DNA of 43,857 nucleotides from Mycolicibacterium chlorophenolicum (lineage in GTDB: Bacteria > Actinomycetota > Actinomycetes > Mycobacteriales > Mycobacteriaceae), in NCBI RefSeq assembly GCF_001044235.1, contig NZ_JYNL01000051.1:117366-161222 (forward strand), written 5' to 3'. The notes under the pieces are model-generated. The model was not told where the DNA came from. It made no database searches and worked only from the letters and a program-made list of their open reading frames with translations. The position numbers and the translations under genes were made by a program. This document shows, one piece after another, positions 25,941 through 32,311 of the stretch; within the stretch, counting starts at the first letter, position 1; every line of letters starts with the position of its first letter.

Positions 25941-27582
25941 CGATTTCGGCGTGCTTTTCGTCGCTGAGCGTCGACGAGCACGCCGAAATCGCGCCCATCC
26001 GGGCGGCCGCGGATGCTCCGGCCCGCCGTCCACTGAACAGGCAATCGGCGATGGACAGCCCGCTGACGTAGCTGTTGGAGCAGATCCCGACAGCGTTGCG
26101 CCCTGCCGCGTACAGCCCGGGCACCACTCCTCCTGCCCGACGCTTCACAGCACCGGTGTCCTCGTCGACGACGAGACCGCCGAGAGTGAGACCGGGAATG
26201 GGATAGAAGAGCGAGGAGTCAGCCGAGATGTTGATCGAGTAGTAGGGCCCGCGGCCCAACACCGGAGCGATCTCGGGGTCCTTGTGCGCCGGATCACCCG
26301 CGCCTGAGAGGATTCCGGCGTTGTACTCGTCAACCGTCCGCCGCAGACCGGTGGGGTCGATACCGTTCTTCGCCGCGAGGCCCTCGATCGACGTCGCCCT
26401 CTCGTGGCCGACCGTCAACAGGTGCAGCAGTTGGAGACGCTGGAAGAGTTGCGTCTGGTCGCCGATCTGCGCGCGGACCTTTCGCCATGTCCGAGCGTCG
26501 TAGACGACCCATCCGGCTCCCCCGAAGCACCGCATCATCACGTCGCCGTGGGTTGCGCCGTAGAGATCCTCATTGGCGATGCGTCGGCCGTCGACCCCCA
26601 CCGAGAGACCTTCCAGGAAGGCGCTGGGCGGAGCCAGGAATCGCCACGCCGTGACATTCCCCATCTTGGCCGTGTACCCGCCGCCGTCCACTCCGAGCGC
26701 GATTCCGGCTCCGTCATCTCCTGCCGTCCCCAGCGGCGAGATTCCCAGGAACGCCGGCGCGTATTGCCTCATCCACTCGCGGTTGTGGATGAAACCCCCG
26801 GCGGCCAGCACGACGGCACCGGCGTAGGCCTCCCCCGGCTCCGCGGCGCGTTCCCACAGTCGCTCCGTGCGACCGACAACCCCCTTGACCAGACCGGGAA
26901 GCCAATTGCCCACTTTCCCCGTCGCTTTCGTCAGCGCCGAGTGCCGGCGCACGTCGGGGTGCCCGAGGGGCATGGCGCGATAACGCACGCCGATGACAGC
27001 GCCGTCTTCGTCGGTGATGAGTTCGTGTACGCGAGCGAGCGGCAGGACGGTGACGCCCTTGCTCACCGCGGATGCGCGCAGCCGCTCGAAAAGAACTCGG
27101 CCCGAACTCATCCCGGGCGCGACGACACGGTGCCCGCGCGGCGCCGGTTGGGCATGATCAGCGTACGGATGCGCCTTCTCGTTGCCCGAGTAGTAGAGGT
27201 AGTACGAGTCTGTCGGGTACGACGTCTTGTACGACGACACCTGTCCGCCCCTGAACGGCACACCGTGCGCCTTGAGCCAGCCGATCATCGCGGGGCTCTG
27301 CTCACAGAACCGCCGCAGCGTCGCCTCGGAGACGGCGTCACCCACCTCTCGCCGGAGGTAGGCGAACATGTTGTCCGCCGAATCTCGGTAGCCCCCGGCG
27401 TGCTGTTCCTCCGTGCCGCCTCCGGCATACACGATGCCGCCCGACAACGCCGTCGCTCCCCCGCCGTAACCGCGGTCCAGGACGAGCACCCGCGCGCCGT
27501 TGTCAGCCGCCTCGATCGCTGCGGCAGCGCCGGCCGCTCCGAATCCGACGACGACGACGTCGTAGCGGGTGCCAGTCAGCAT
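25867..27582 (-). CDS. FAD-binding dehydrogenase, KstD/fumarate-reductase flavoprotein family
   Basis: The product has 571 residues. The FAD fold opens with YDVVVVGFGAAGAAAAIEAA and GYGGGATALSGGIVYAGGGT; RNAVGICSNSYVSGLSIADC near the end is the second FAD contact. The family includes 3-ketosteroid dehydrogenases, and the ALSGGIVYAGGGT segment recalls 5-alpha-ketosteroid delta-4 dehydrogenases, so a steroid substrate is plausible but unproven. ATG 27582 is chosen for its ribosome site (ggagagagaag); an upstream in-frame ATG at 27630 lacks one. Oddity: the last 40 residues, from about 531 on, are encoded by the 51-bp palindrome and by sequence antisense to the end of glgP (74-base overlap), giving a basic Arg/Ser-rich tail that is unlikely to be part of the original fold. 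Confidence 0.82.
   Translation of the reverse strand: MLTGTRYDVVVVGFGAAGAAAAIEAADNGARVLVLDRGYGGGATALSGGIVYAGGGTEEQHAGGYRDSADNMFAYLRREVGDAVSEATLRRFCEQSPAMIGWLKAHGVPFRGGQVSSYKTSYPTDSYYLYYSGNEKAHPYADHAQPAPRGHRVVAPGMSSGRVLFERLRASAVSKGVTVLPLARVHELITDEDGAVIGVRYRAMPLGHPDVRRHSALTKATGKVGNWLPGLVKGVVGRTERLWERAAEPGEAYAGAVVLAAGGFIHNREWMRQYAPAFLGISPLGTAGDDGAGIALGVDGGGYTAKMGNVTAWRFLAPPSAFLEGLSVGVDGRRIANEDLYGATHGDVMMRCFGGAGWVVYDARTWRKVRAQIGDQTQLFQRLQLLHLLTVGHERATSIEGLAAKNGIDPTGLRRTVDEYNAGILSGAGDPAHKDPEIAPVLGRGPYYSINISADSSLFYPIPGLTLGGLVVDEDTGAVKRRAGGVVPGLYAAGRNAVGICSNSYVSGLSIADCLFSGRRAGASAAARMGAISACSSTLSDEKHAEIATGRLTSVRRPRSRRSTPGSPGRN
25941..25991. repeat. 51-bp palindromic element, probable bidirectional terminator
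   Basis: cgatttcggcgtgct (25941-25955) and agcacgccgaaatcg (25977-25991) are a perfect 15-bp inverted repeat. Inside it, cgtcg (25959-25963) pairs with cgacg (25972-25976), leaving a TTT bulge and an 8-base loop. It starts on the base after the glgP stop codon. The opposite-strand flavoprotein gene reads straight through it. The form recalls short dispersed palindromes seen between convergent mycobacterial genes; whether it is dispersed in this genome cannot be judged from one window. Confidence 0.75.
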
Positions 27583-27761
27583 GCTTCTCTCTCCGGTATT
27601 GGTGAGTTCTCGCCAGTGCGAGCTTGTCACCCGCGTTTCCGGCGCGCTGTGTCCTTCCCGCTCACCGGTCAGTCAGACCTCGGCCGCCCCCACCAGCTGT
27701 CACTGTGGGGTGGCTGTGTTGCTGCGCGAGTGGGTGACTCGGCGGGCCAAGAGAGGACGAC

Positions 27762-28193
27762 ATGAAAGCGGTGTTGCTGAGCCTGACGGTGGTGTGCGCA
27801 TCGCTTCTCGGCGCGACTCCTGCCGTCGCCGACACCCCCCACGGCAACTTCGAACTGCGCCTGGAGGGCAGGTACGACTTCCACACGTGGATCTGGGCCC
27901 TGGCGAGCTGCGACGGCGACTGCGTGCGCGTTCAGGCGATCCCCCAACCCATCGCGAGGGCATTCCCGTATGCAGGTGACGCGCGCCTGGCAGACGGCCG
28001 GTACACCCTCACCGTCGATGTCCCCGACGGATTACGCTGCGGCAACATCTATTACGGGACGACGATACCCACCCACGACGTGTATTCCTGGGACGCGACC
28101 ACACGCATCGGCGTACTGACGTCGTCGTTCGACGCCGGCTGTGACGGCAAGCCGGGGACACTGACCTACCCGTTCTCTTTGTCTCTGATGTAG
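27762..28193 (+). CDS. Small secreted protein of unknown function
   Basis: The product has 143 residues with a Sec signal peptide (cleavage near PAVA-DT) and a strong ribosome site (agaggac). The mature 120 residues contain four Cys (CDGDC, RCGN, GCDG), suggesting two disulfides, and alternating beta-type segments such as LRLEGRYDFHTWIWAL and DGRYTLTVDVPDG. No catalytic motif is visible. Secreted proteins of this style are often found near mycobacterial Mce and lipid-catabolism genes, but I cannot name the family. It converges with the 93-residue gene, with 25 bases between the stops. The 179-base region before it holds its promoter and that of the divergent flavoprotein; I saw no clear operator there. 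Confidence 0.75.
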   Translation: MKAVLLSLTVVCASLLGATPAVADTPHGNFELRLEGRYDFHTWIWALASCDGDCVRVQAIPQPIARAFPYAGDARLADGRYTLTVDVPDGLRCGNIYYGTTIPTHDVYSWDATTRIGVLTSSFDAGCDGKPGTLTYPFSLSLM

Positions 28194-28218
28194 CCCGGGG
28201 GTACCGCGGTCCAGGCGA

Positions 28219-28500
28219 CTACGGAGTGATCGCGTGGATGGCCGCGCGCATGCGTGGTTCATCGGGATTGCCGCGGTATCCGTCGAGCCAGGCGTGCAGT
28301 TGTCTGACGGTGTTGTGGGCGACGGTCTGCTGATGCCGTACAGCCAGTTCCATGATCGCGGTCACGGCGTCGAAGGTGTCGCCAGTTCCCAAGGTGCAGT
28401 ACATGGTCACCCTGGCCTCTTCGGGAAGTCGATCTCGCATCTCTTCGGCCAACTGCCAGGCCACGCGGTCGGCGTCCATCATCACCGACAGTGGCTTCAC
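28219..28500 (-). CDS. Unknown 93-residue protein coupled to the enoyl-CoA hydratase
   Basis: GTG 28500 overlaps the enoyl-CoA hydratase stop as GTGA, so translation is coupled. The product is soluble, without signal peptide or membrane segment, and probably helical: DADRVAWQLAEEMRDRLPEEARVTMYCTLGTGDTFDAVTAIMEL, then AVRHQQTVAHNTVRQLHAWLDGY. It ends DEPRMRAAIHAI. I do not recognise it. The strict coupling implies it acts with the hydratase, perhaps as a small partner subunit or regulator; that is inference. Confidence 0.65.
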   Translation of the reverse strand: MKPLSVMMDADRVAWQLAEEMRDRLPEEARVTMYCTLGTGDTFDAVTAIMELAVRHQQTVAHNTVRQLHAWLDGYRGNPDEPRMRAAIHAITP

Positions 28501-29354
28501 GTGGCGTCGGCCGCGCGGGCGGCCATGGTCTTGGCGTCCATTCCTCCGAGCGAGCCTGTGCCTGTCTCGGCATTGTGGGCATGGGCGAAGTGGTGCAACC
28601 CGAAGACCGATTCCATGCCGTTTCGCAGACCCATCTGGTCTTCGCACTGGTTGACGGCCCGTTTTGCCAGCGCCAGACCGAAGGCGGGCATCTGTGCGAT
28701 GCGCTCAGCGAGGTCGAGCGTCGTCCCCTCGAGCGCATCGCGCGGCACCACCCGATTGACCATTCCCACCTCGTAGGCGCGCTGTGCGGTGAATCGGTCC
28801 GCGGTGAAGAGCATCTCCTTGGCGAGTCGGGCGCCGAGAGTCCACGGGTGCGCGAAGTACTCGACACCGGGAATCCCCATCCGGACAACGGGATCGGCGA
28901 AGAAGGCGTCCTCCGACGCGACGATGACATCGCACACCCACGCCAGCATCAGTCCGCCGGCAATGCACGCGCCATGCACCATGGCGATCATCGGCTTCGG
29001 GATGTCCCGCCAGCGGCGGCACATCCCGAGATAGACCTCCATCTCGCGGGCGTAGCGGTGATCGCCGCCCTCTTTTCCGACGTGGTCCCACCACAGCACG
29101 GCCTGATTGTCGTAGGACACGTGGTGGTCACGGCCTGGAGTTCCGATGTCATGGCCGGCACTGAAATGGTCACCACTGCCGGCAAGGACGATCACGCCGA
29201 TGTCGTCGTCGTCGACCGCGCGCCGAAACGCCGCGTCCAACGCATAGGTCATCACTGAATTCTGCGCGTTGCGGTACCGGGGACGGTTCATCGTCACCAC
29301 CGCCACTCGACCGATGGACCGGTAAGTCACCACGTCGTCCTCAGATGTCGCCAT
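28497..29354 (-). CDS. Enoyl-CoA hydratase/isomerase family protein
   Basis: The product is a 285-residue crotonase-fold protein. The oxyanion-hole segments are present: HFSAGHDIG and MVHGACIAGGLMLAWVCDVIVAS. The usual second catalytic Glu region (GxPE) reads VVRMGIPGVEYFAHPW here, so the classical hydratase Glu is displaced or absent and the reaction may differ (isomerase, hydrolase or another crotonase chemistry). The C-terminal region FGLALAKRAVNQCEDQMGLRNGMESVFGLHHFAHAH is typical of mycobacterial EchA proteins. It lies in the lipid/steroid-type gene neighbourhood and is followed by the coupled 93-residue gene. The substrate is unknown. Confidence 0.85.
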   Translation of the reverse strand: MATSEDDVVTYRSIGRVAVVTMNRPRYRNAQNSVMTYALDAAFRRAVDDDDIGVIVLAGSGDHFSAGHDIGTPGRDHHVSYDNQAVLWWDHVGKEGGDHRYAREMEVYLGMCRRWRDIPKPMIAMVHGACIAGGLMLAWVCDVIVASEDAFFADPVVRMGIPGVEYFAHPWTLGARLAKEMLFTADRFTAQRAYEVGMVNRVVPRDALEGTTLDLAERIAQMPAFGLALAKRAVNQCEDQMGLRNGMESVFGLHHFAHAHNAETGTGSLGGMDAKTMAARAADAT

Positions 29355-29437
29355 GACTTCAGGGTGCGACGCACGAAGATGTTGCGGCCGGACAGGTTCC
29401 GCTGATCGGGAGTTGAGCGGATCACATGCCAGGGACC

Positions 29438-30034
29438 TCAGGCCGGGTCGAACGAGGAGATACGCCAGCTGCCGTCGACCTTGGTGAGCCCCACCTTGAC
29501 ACTGCTCGCAGCCTGGGCCGACGTCGGATTGTCGCGGCTGGCCGTCGTCTGATTGATGAAGAGCAGCACGTGCGCGGTGTCGGGGCGCGCGTCCATCACT
29601 GCCGCGCGCACGACCGTCGCGCTGGCGTGAACATTCTTTTGCTTGGCCGCCGGGATCAGGATCTGATCGGCGAACTGGCTGAAATAGGTCAGGAAATCGC
29701 CGGTGAGGTGCGACCGCGCAGTCGCGAGGTCTTGATCGAGACTGGCAGGCGCGTAGGACAACAGCGCGACGGCCCCCTCCTGCGCGGCCGCGAGCGCCTC
29801 AGCCGACGCAGCGGCGGTTTCGCGGTCGTCACGGTGGGGCCCGAAGAAGACCGTCGCGGCGATCGCCATCGATATCACCAGGAAGCAGACGGCGGCGAGC
29901 AGCCGCCAGCGCGCCGCCAACGACAGGCGCCACGTTCTCGCCGAGGCGACTGCTTCCGGGGCGTGCGGGCTCTCGATGCCATCCTCGGGTGCGGCAGGGA
30001 CGGTGGAGGCGTCCTCGTCGATGCTGGCGGTCAC
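29438..30034 (-). CDS. Mce-associated membrane protein (second of pair)
   Basis: The product has 198 residues: a cytosolic Ala/Pro/Glu-rich N-terminus (about 40 residues), one membrane helix WRLLAAVCFLVISMAIAATVFF, and an extracytoplasmic domain. The domain carries Mce-associated features: ALLSYAPASLDQDLATARSHLTGDFLTYFSQF, QKNVHASATVVRAAVMD, and a closing WRISSFDPA. Such proteins stabilise Mce transporter complexes. GTG 30034 overlaps the stop of the preceding mas gene by four bases. The two mas genes are separated from the mceF end by three small secreted-protein genes, so they are probably transcribed apart from the main operon. Confidence 0.85.
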   Translation of the reverse strand: MTASIDEDASTVPAAPEDGIESPHAPEAVASARTWRLSLAARWRLLAAVCFLVISMAIAATVFFGPHRDDRETAAASAEALAAAQEGAVALLSYAPASLDQDLATARSHLTGDFLTYFSQFADQILIPAAKQKNVHASATVVRAAVMDARPDTAHVLLFINQTTASRDNPTSAQAASSVKVGLTKVDGSWRISSFDPA

Positions 30035-30741
30035 GGCACGAACTCCACTTTCGTCAGTTTGATCTGTTGGCCGTCGTCGACCATGTCCACGCTGAGACGC
30101 CAGTTGCGCGGCTGTTGATCGGCGCCGGCGGAATTGCTGACGGTCGTCGCGGCGGTGACGAGCACGGTCGCCGTGGTCGACGTCATCGATTCCACGCCCA
30201 CCGCCTGCGCGCTGGCCTTCGTCACCGCCTTGGACTGTTGCGCGGTCTTGACGAAATCGCCGGCCTCGGCCTGGAAGTCGTCGTGGAACTGGCCGGTCGA
30301 GTTGTCGAGGATCTGCCGGACGTTGTCTTCGGCTTTGGCGCTGTCGATGGACATCAAGGTGACGACTGCCTGCGACGCGGCGGCGGCGAAGGCAGCACGA
30401 CGTTGCTGTTCCCGCTGCTCGAGATGATGTCCCCACAGCAGGTATCCGCTTGCCACCAGGAGGGCGATGCCTGCGAGAAGTGCGACGACGGCCGCCAACG
30501 ATGCCGGCCTGGGCCGCCACCTTCGCGCGCCGGCTCGACCCTGGCTGACACCTGGATCGTCGGGCTCGGAGGTACTGACGTCATCGGACTGCAGGGCCGC
30601 CCGCTCGCGCAGCTCGTCGGCGCGGGCGCGGGCCTGCGCGGCCCGGGCCTCCGCCTCGATGGCCTCGGCCTCGGCCTGCCCCACCAGGGACTGTTCGTCC
30701 GTCGTCGTGCTCGTCTTGTCGACGCGGCTCAGTAGCCGCAT
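30031..30741 (-). CDS. Mce-associated membrane protein with N-terminal coiled coil (first of pair)
   Basis: The product has 236 residues. Residues about 15-50 form an Ala/Glu/Arg-rich helical stretch (GQAEAEAIEAEARAAQARAR), probably a coiled coil in the cytosol; one membrane helix follows (SLAAVVALLAGIALLVASGYL), then a Mce-associated domain with SIDSAKAEDNVRQILDNSTGQFHDDF and a final IKLTKVEFVP. A textbook ribosome site (ctggaggtaggcc) sets the ATG at 30741. Its stop overlaps the start of the second mas gene. The family is an accessory to Mce lipid importers. The 118-base gap upstream contains a repeated gcggtcaccg motif that may control the pair. Confidence 0.87.
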   Translation of the reverse strand: MRLLSRVDKTSTTTDEQSLVGQAEAEAIEAEARAAQARARADELRERAALQSDDVSTSEPDDPGVSQGRAGARRWRPRPASLAAVVALLAGIALLVASGYLLWGHHLEQREQQRRAAFAAAASQAVVTLMSIDSAKAEDNVRQILDNSTGQFHDDFQAEAGDFVKTAQQSKAVTKASAQAVGVESMTSTTATVLVTAATTVSNSAGADQQPRNWRLSVDMVDDGQQIKLTKVEFVP

Positions 30742-30817
30742 GGCCTACCTCCAGATACATGCACCGTGGATCGGCTCCGCTGTGACTGCTGCCACACGGT
30801 AAGCGGCTGGACTGCTG

Positions 30818-30851
30818 GCGGTCACCGAAGGTTCCCACCCAGCGGTCACCG
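30818..30851. promoter_or_regulatory. Repeated motif before the mas genes, possible operator
   Basis: gcggtcaccg occurs at 30818-30827 and 30842-30851, 24 bp apart, in the gap before the mas pair. Each copy is itself near-palindromic around cggt-c-accg. It may be a regulator site for the mas transcript, but the second copy is just outside the stop of the upstream gene, and chance in GC-rich DNA is possible. Confidence 0.3.
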
Positions 30852-30859
30852 CCGGCCGG

Positions 30860-31291
30860 CTACCAGTTCCGCATCGAGCACAACGCCCCACGTGGCCCCT
30901 CGGCGTGATCGACCTCCACACCGTCGACGGACATCTGGCAGCGCAGAGTGGTGGCGACTTCTGTGGGCGGCCCGGCCGCGGTCACCGTGACCATTGCCCA
31001 TCGACCGGGGTCGGCCAGCATGGCCTGATGCACCCACGGTGCGCCAGGCTCGAGGTGGATGTCGTCGCGCGGGCTGTACCGGTAGGGGTCGTGGCTGTAG
31101 TCGGCCCACGTCGGGGGGTCCACGTCTCGGTAGTAGATGCCGACACCGAGAGGGTGGTCGGTGCTGACGGTGTAGGTCACCTGGTGCAGCGGCGGCCCGT
31201 CGTCGGCACCTGCTGTCGCTGTTCCGCTCGTGCACAGAGCACCGAGGACCAGCACGCAACCGGCCAGGCCGTTTCTCGGGGAGATCGTCAT
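30860..31291 (-). CDS. Secreted MmpS-like protein
   Basis: The product has 143 residues. ATG 31291 is preceded by a gga-gacacctgag ribosome region; upstream in-frame codons lie inside the previous gene. A signal peptide (NGLAGCVLVLGALCTSGTATA) precedes a domain with the pattern of MmpS proteins: VTYTVSTDHPLGVGIYYRDV at the start, APWVHQAMLADPGRWAMVTV in the middle, and TTLRCQMSVDGVEVDHAEG-PRGALCS at the end, the Cys-x-x-x-VDG-Cys arrangement of that beta-sandwich. MmpS partners usually assist MmpL exporters, yet no mmpL is adjacent here; the nearest transporter is Mce. It starts one base after the stop of the preceding gene. Confidence 0.7.
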   Translation of the reverse strand: MTISPRNGLAGCVLVLGALCTSGTATAGADDGPPLHQVTYTVSTDHPLGVGIYYRDVDPPTWADYSHDPYRYSPRDDIHLEPGAPWVHQAMLADPGRWAMVTVTAAGPPTEVATTLRCQMSVDGVEVDHAEGPRGALCSMRNW

Positions 31292-31292
31292 C

Positions 31293-31706
31293 TCAGGTGT
31301 CTCCGCGCATCCAGCGGGTGCCACCGTCTATGGCTATGCAGGACAGGAATAGCCCGTCGGGCGCCTGGGCGACGGTGTTCAACGCACCCTCACACAGCGA
31401 GTTCTCCTCACGGACGCCCTGCAGCGGCGGCGACCGGAAGTAGCGAGGGGCGTACCGACGCGGGGAGCCGCAGAACACCAACCTGCCCCACGATGTGGTG
31501 CCGAAGACGAAGTGGGCGGTGTCGGCGCACGGCGCTCCGAGAACGACGCCGCCGGTGATACCGGGCACGCAGGATAGATCGTTGCATTCCTGGGGTGCGG
31601 CAACGGCTTTCACCGGGACCGCGAGACCCGCGACGAGGAGCACCATCGTCGCGATCGCCCGTGCCTGCACGTCGGACACTGTGCCACCGCCGTCGCGAGG
31701 CGTCAT
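31293..31706 (-). CDS. Secreted cysteine-containing protein of unknown function
   Basis: The product has about 137 residues. A hydrophobic signal (AIATMVLLVAGLAVPVKAVA) leads to a mature domain with six Cys (QECNDLSC, GAPCAD, VFCGS, LCEGA, LSCIAI), suggesting three disulfides. The start is uncertain: ATG 31706 is used here, GTG 31679 would also give a complete signal peptide. The family is not recognised. It forms a two-gene unit with the MmpS-like gene (one base apart) and is divergent from the 169-residue secreted gene across an 82-base gap that holds a large dyad. Confidence 0.65.
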   Translation of the reverse strand: MTPRDGGGTVSDVQARAIATMVLLVAGLAVPVKAVAAPQECNDLSCVPGITGGVVLGAPCADTAHFVFGTTSWGRLVFCGSPRRYAPRYFRSPPLQGVREENSLCEGALNTVAQAPDGLFLSCIAIDGGTRWMRGDT

Positions 31707-31728
31707 CGCATCGCCCACTGGGTGGGAG

Positions 31729-31754
31729 GGTTTGCGGCCAGGCCGAGCCAAACC
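31729..31754. promoter_or_regulatory. Interrupted dyad in a divergent promoter region
   Basis: ggtttg (31729-31734) and caaacc (31749-31754) flank cggcc-a-ggccg (31735-31745), an almost complete palindrome broken only by a 3-base insertion on the right side. It sits centrally between two divergently transcribed secreted-protein genes, where one regulator could control both. Confidence 0.45.
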
Positions 31755-31788
31755 AAGGACAGTGTGCTCTCGAGGTGAGGAGAGAGCC

Positions 31789-32298
31789 ATGCGGTTGTCG
31801 ACGATGTCGATCGCGCTGGGGGTGCTGACGGCAGCATGGGCCGGTCAGTCCGGACCGGTCGCCGAGGCGTCCCCGGAGTGGGGTCTGAACGGCACCTACG
31901 TCGCCACGTCCAACGGCGAGTGGGCCAAGACCAACGACGTCTTCCACAACGAGGCCAGCATCCGCAGCACCTGGTCGATCACCACGACGTGCAGCTACCC
32001 CGGCGAGTGCACCGGCACCGTGCACAGTGATTTCGGTTGGGACGCAACGATCTATCAGAAGAGTTCGGTCTGGTACGTCAAGAAGATGGTCGACAGATGG
32101 CAACCGTGCCCCGACGGCAGCGCCGGTCCCGGGCTGCAGGTCTTCCGGTTCTACCCGGCGACCGCCGACGGCAGCGGCACCGATCCGTCATCGACCACCT
32201 TGATGGGCGAGGACTCGACGACCGGAGTGAGCGGGTCGTGTGGGAGCAGCAAGGTGCTGTTCATCACGATGCCGTTCAAGCTCGTCAAAATCACCTGA
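31789..32298 (+). CDS. Secreted protein found in an Mce neighbourhood
   Basis: The product has 169 residues, with a strong ribosome site (gaggtgaggagag) before the ATG. A signal peptide ends near VAEAS. The mature domain has LNGTYVATSNGEWAKTNDVF, STWSITTTCSYPGECTGTVHS, VWYVKKMVDRWQPCPDG and SGSCGSSKVLFITMPF, with four Cys that probably form two disulfides. My recollection is that similar secreted proteins occur in other mycobacteria, but I assign no function. It is the only plus-strand gene between the mas pair and the mce operon, and its stop is 13 bases from the mceF stop (convergent). A beta-barrel or lipid-binding-like fold is possible; nothing catalytic is visible. Confidence 0.78.
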   Translation: MRLSTMSIALGVLTAAWAGQSGPVAEASPEWGLNGTYVATSNGEWAKTNDVFHNEASIRSTWSITTTCSYPGECTGTVHSDFGWDATIYQKSSVWYVKKMVDRWQPCPDGSAGPGLQVFRFYPATADGSGTDPSSTTLMGEDSTTGVSGSCGSSKVLFITMPFKLVKIT

Positions 32299-32311
32299 GC
32301 TGCAACAGATC

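Noticed and set aside
27660..27715. Small hairpin (ccccac with gtgggg) before the 143-residue secreted protein
   Set aside because: The stem is only 6 bp with a long loop and no T tract; such structures are common by chance in GC-rich DNA.
31495..31788. Upstream extension of the 169-residue secreted protein
   Set aside because: The ATG at 31789 has a strong ribosome site and begins a signal peptide; the extension runs over the divergent gene and promoter region.
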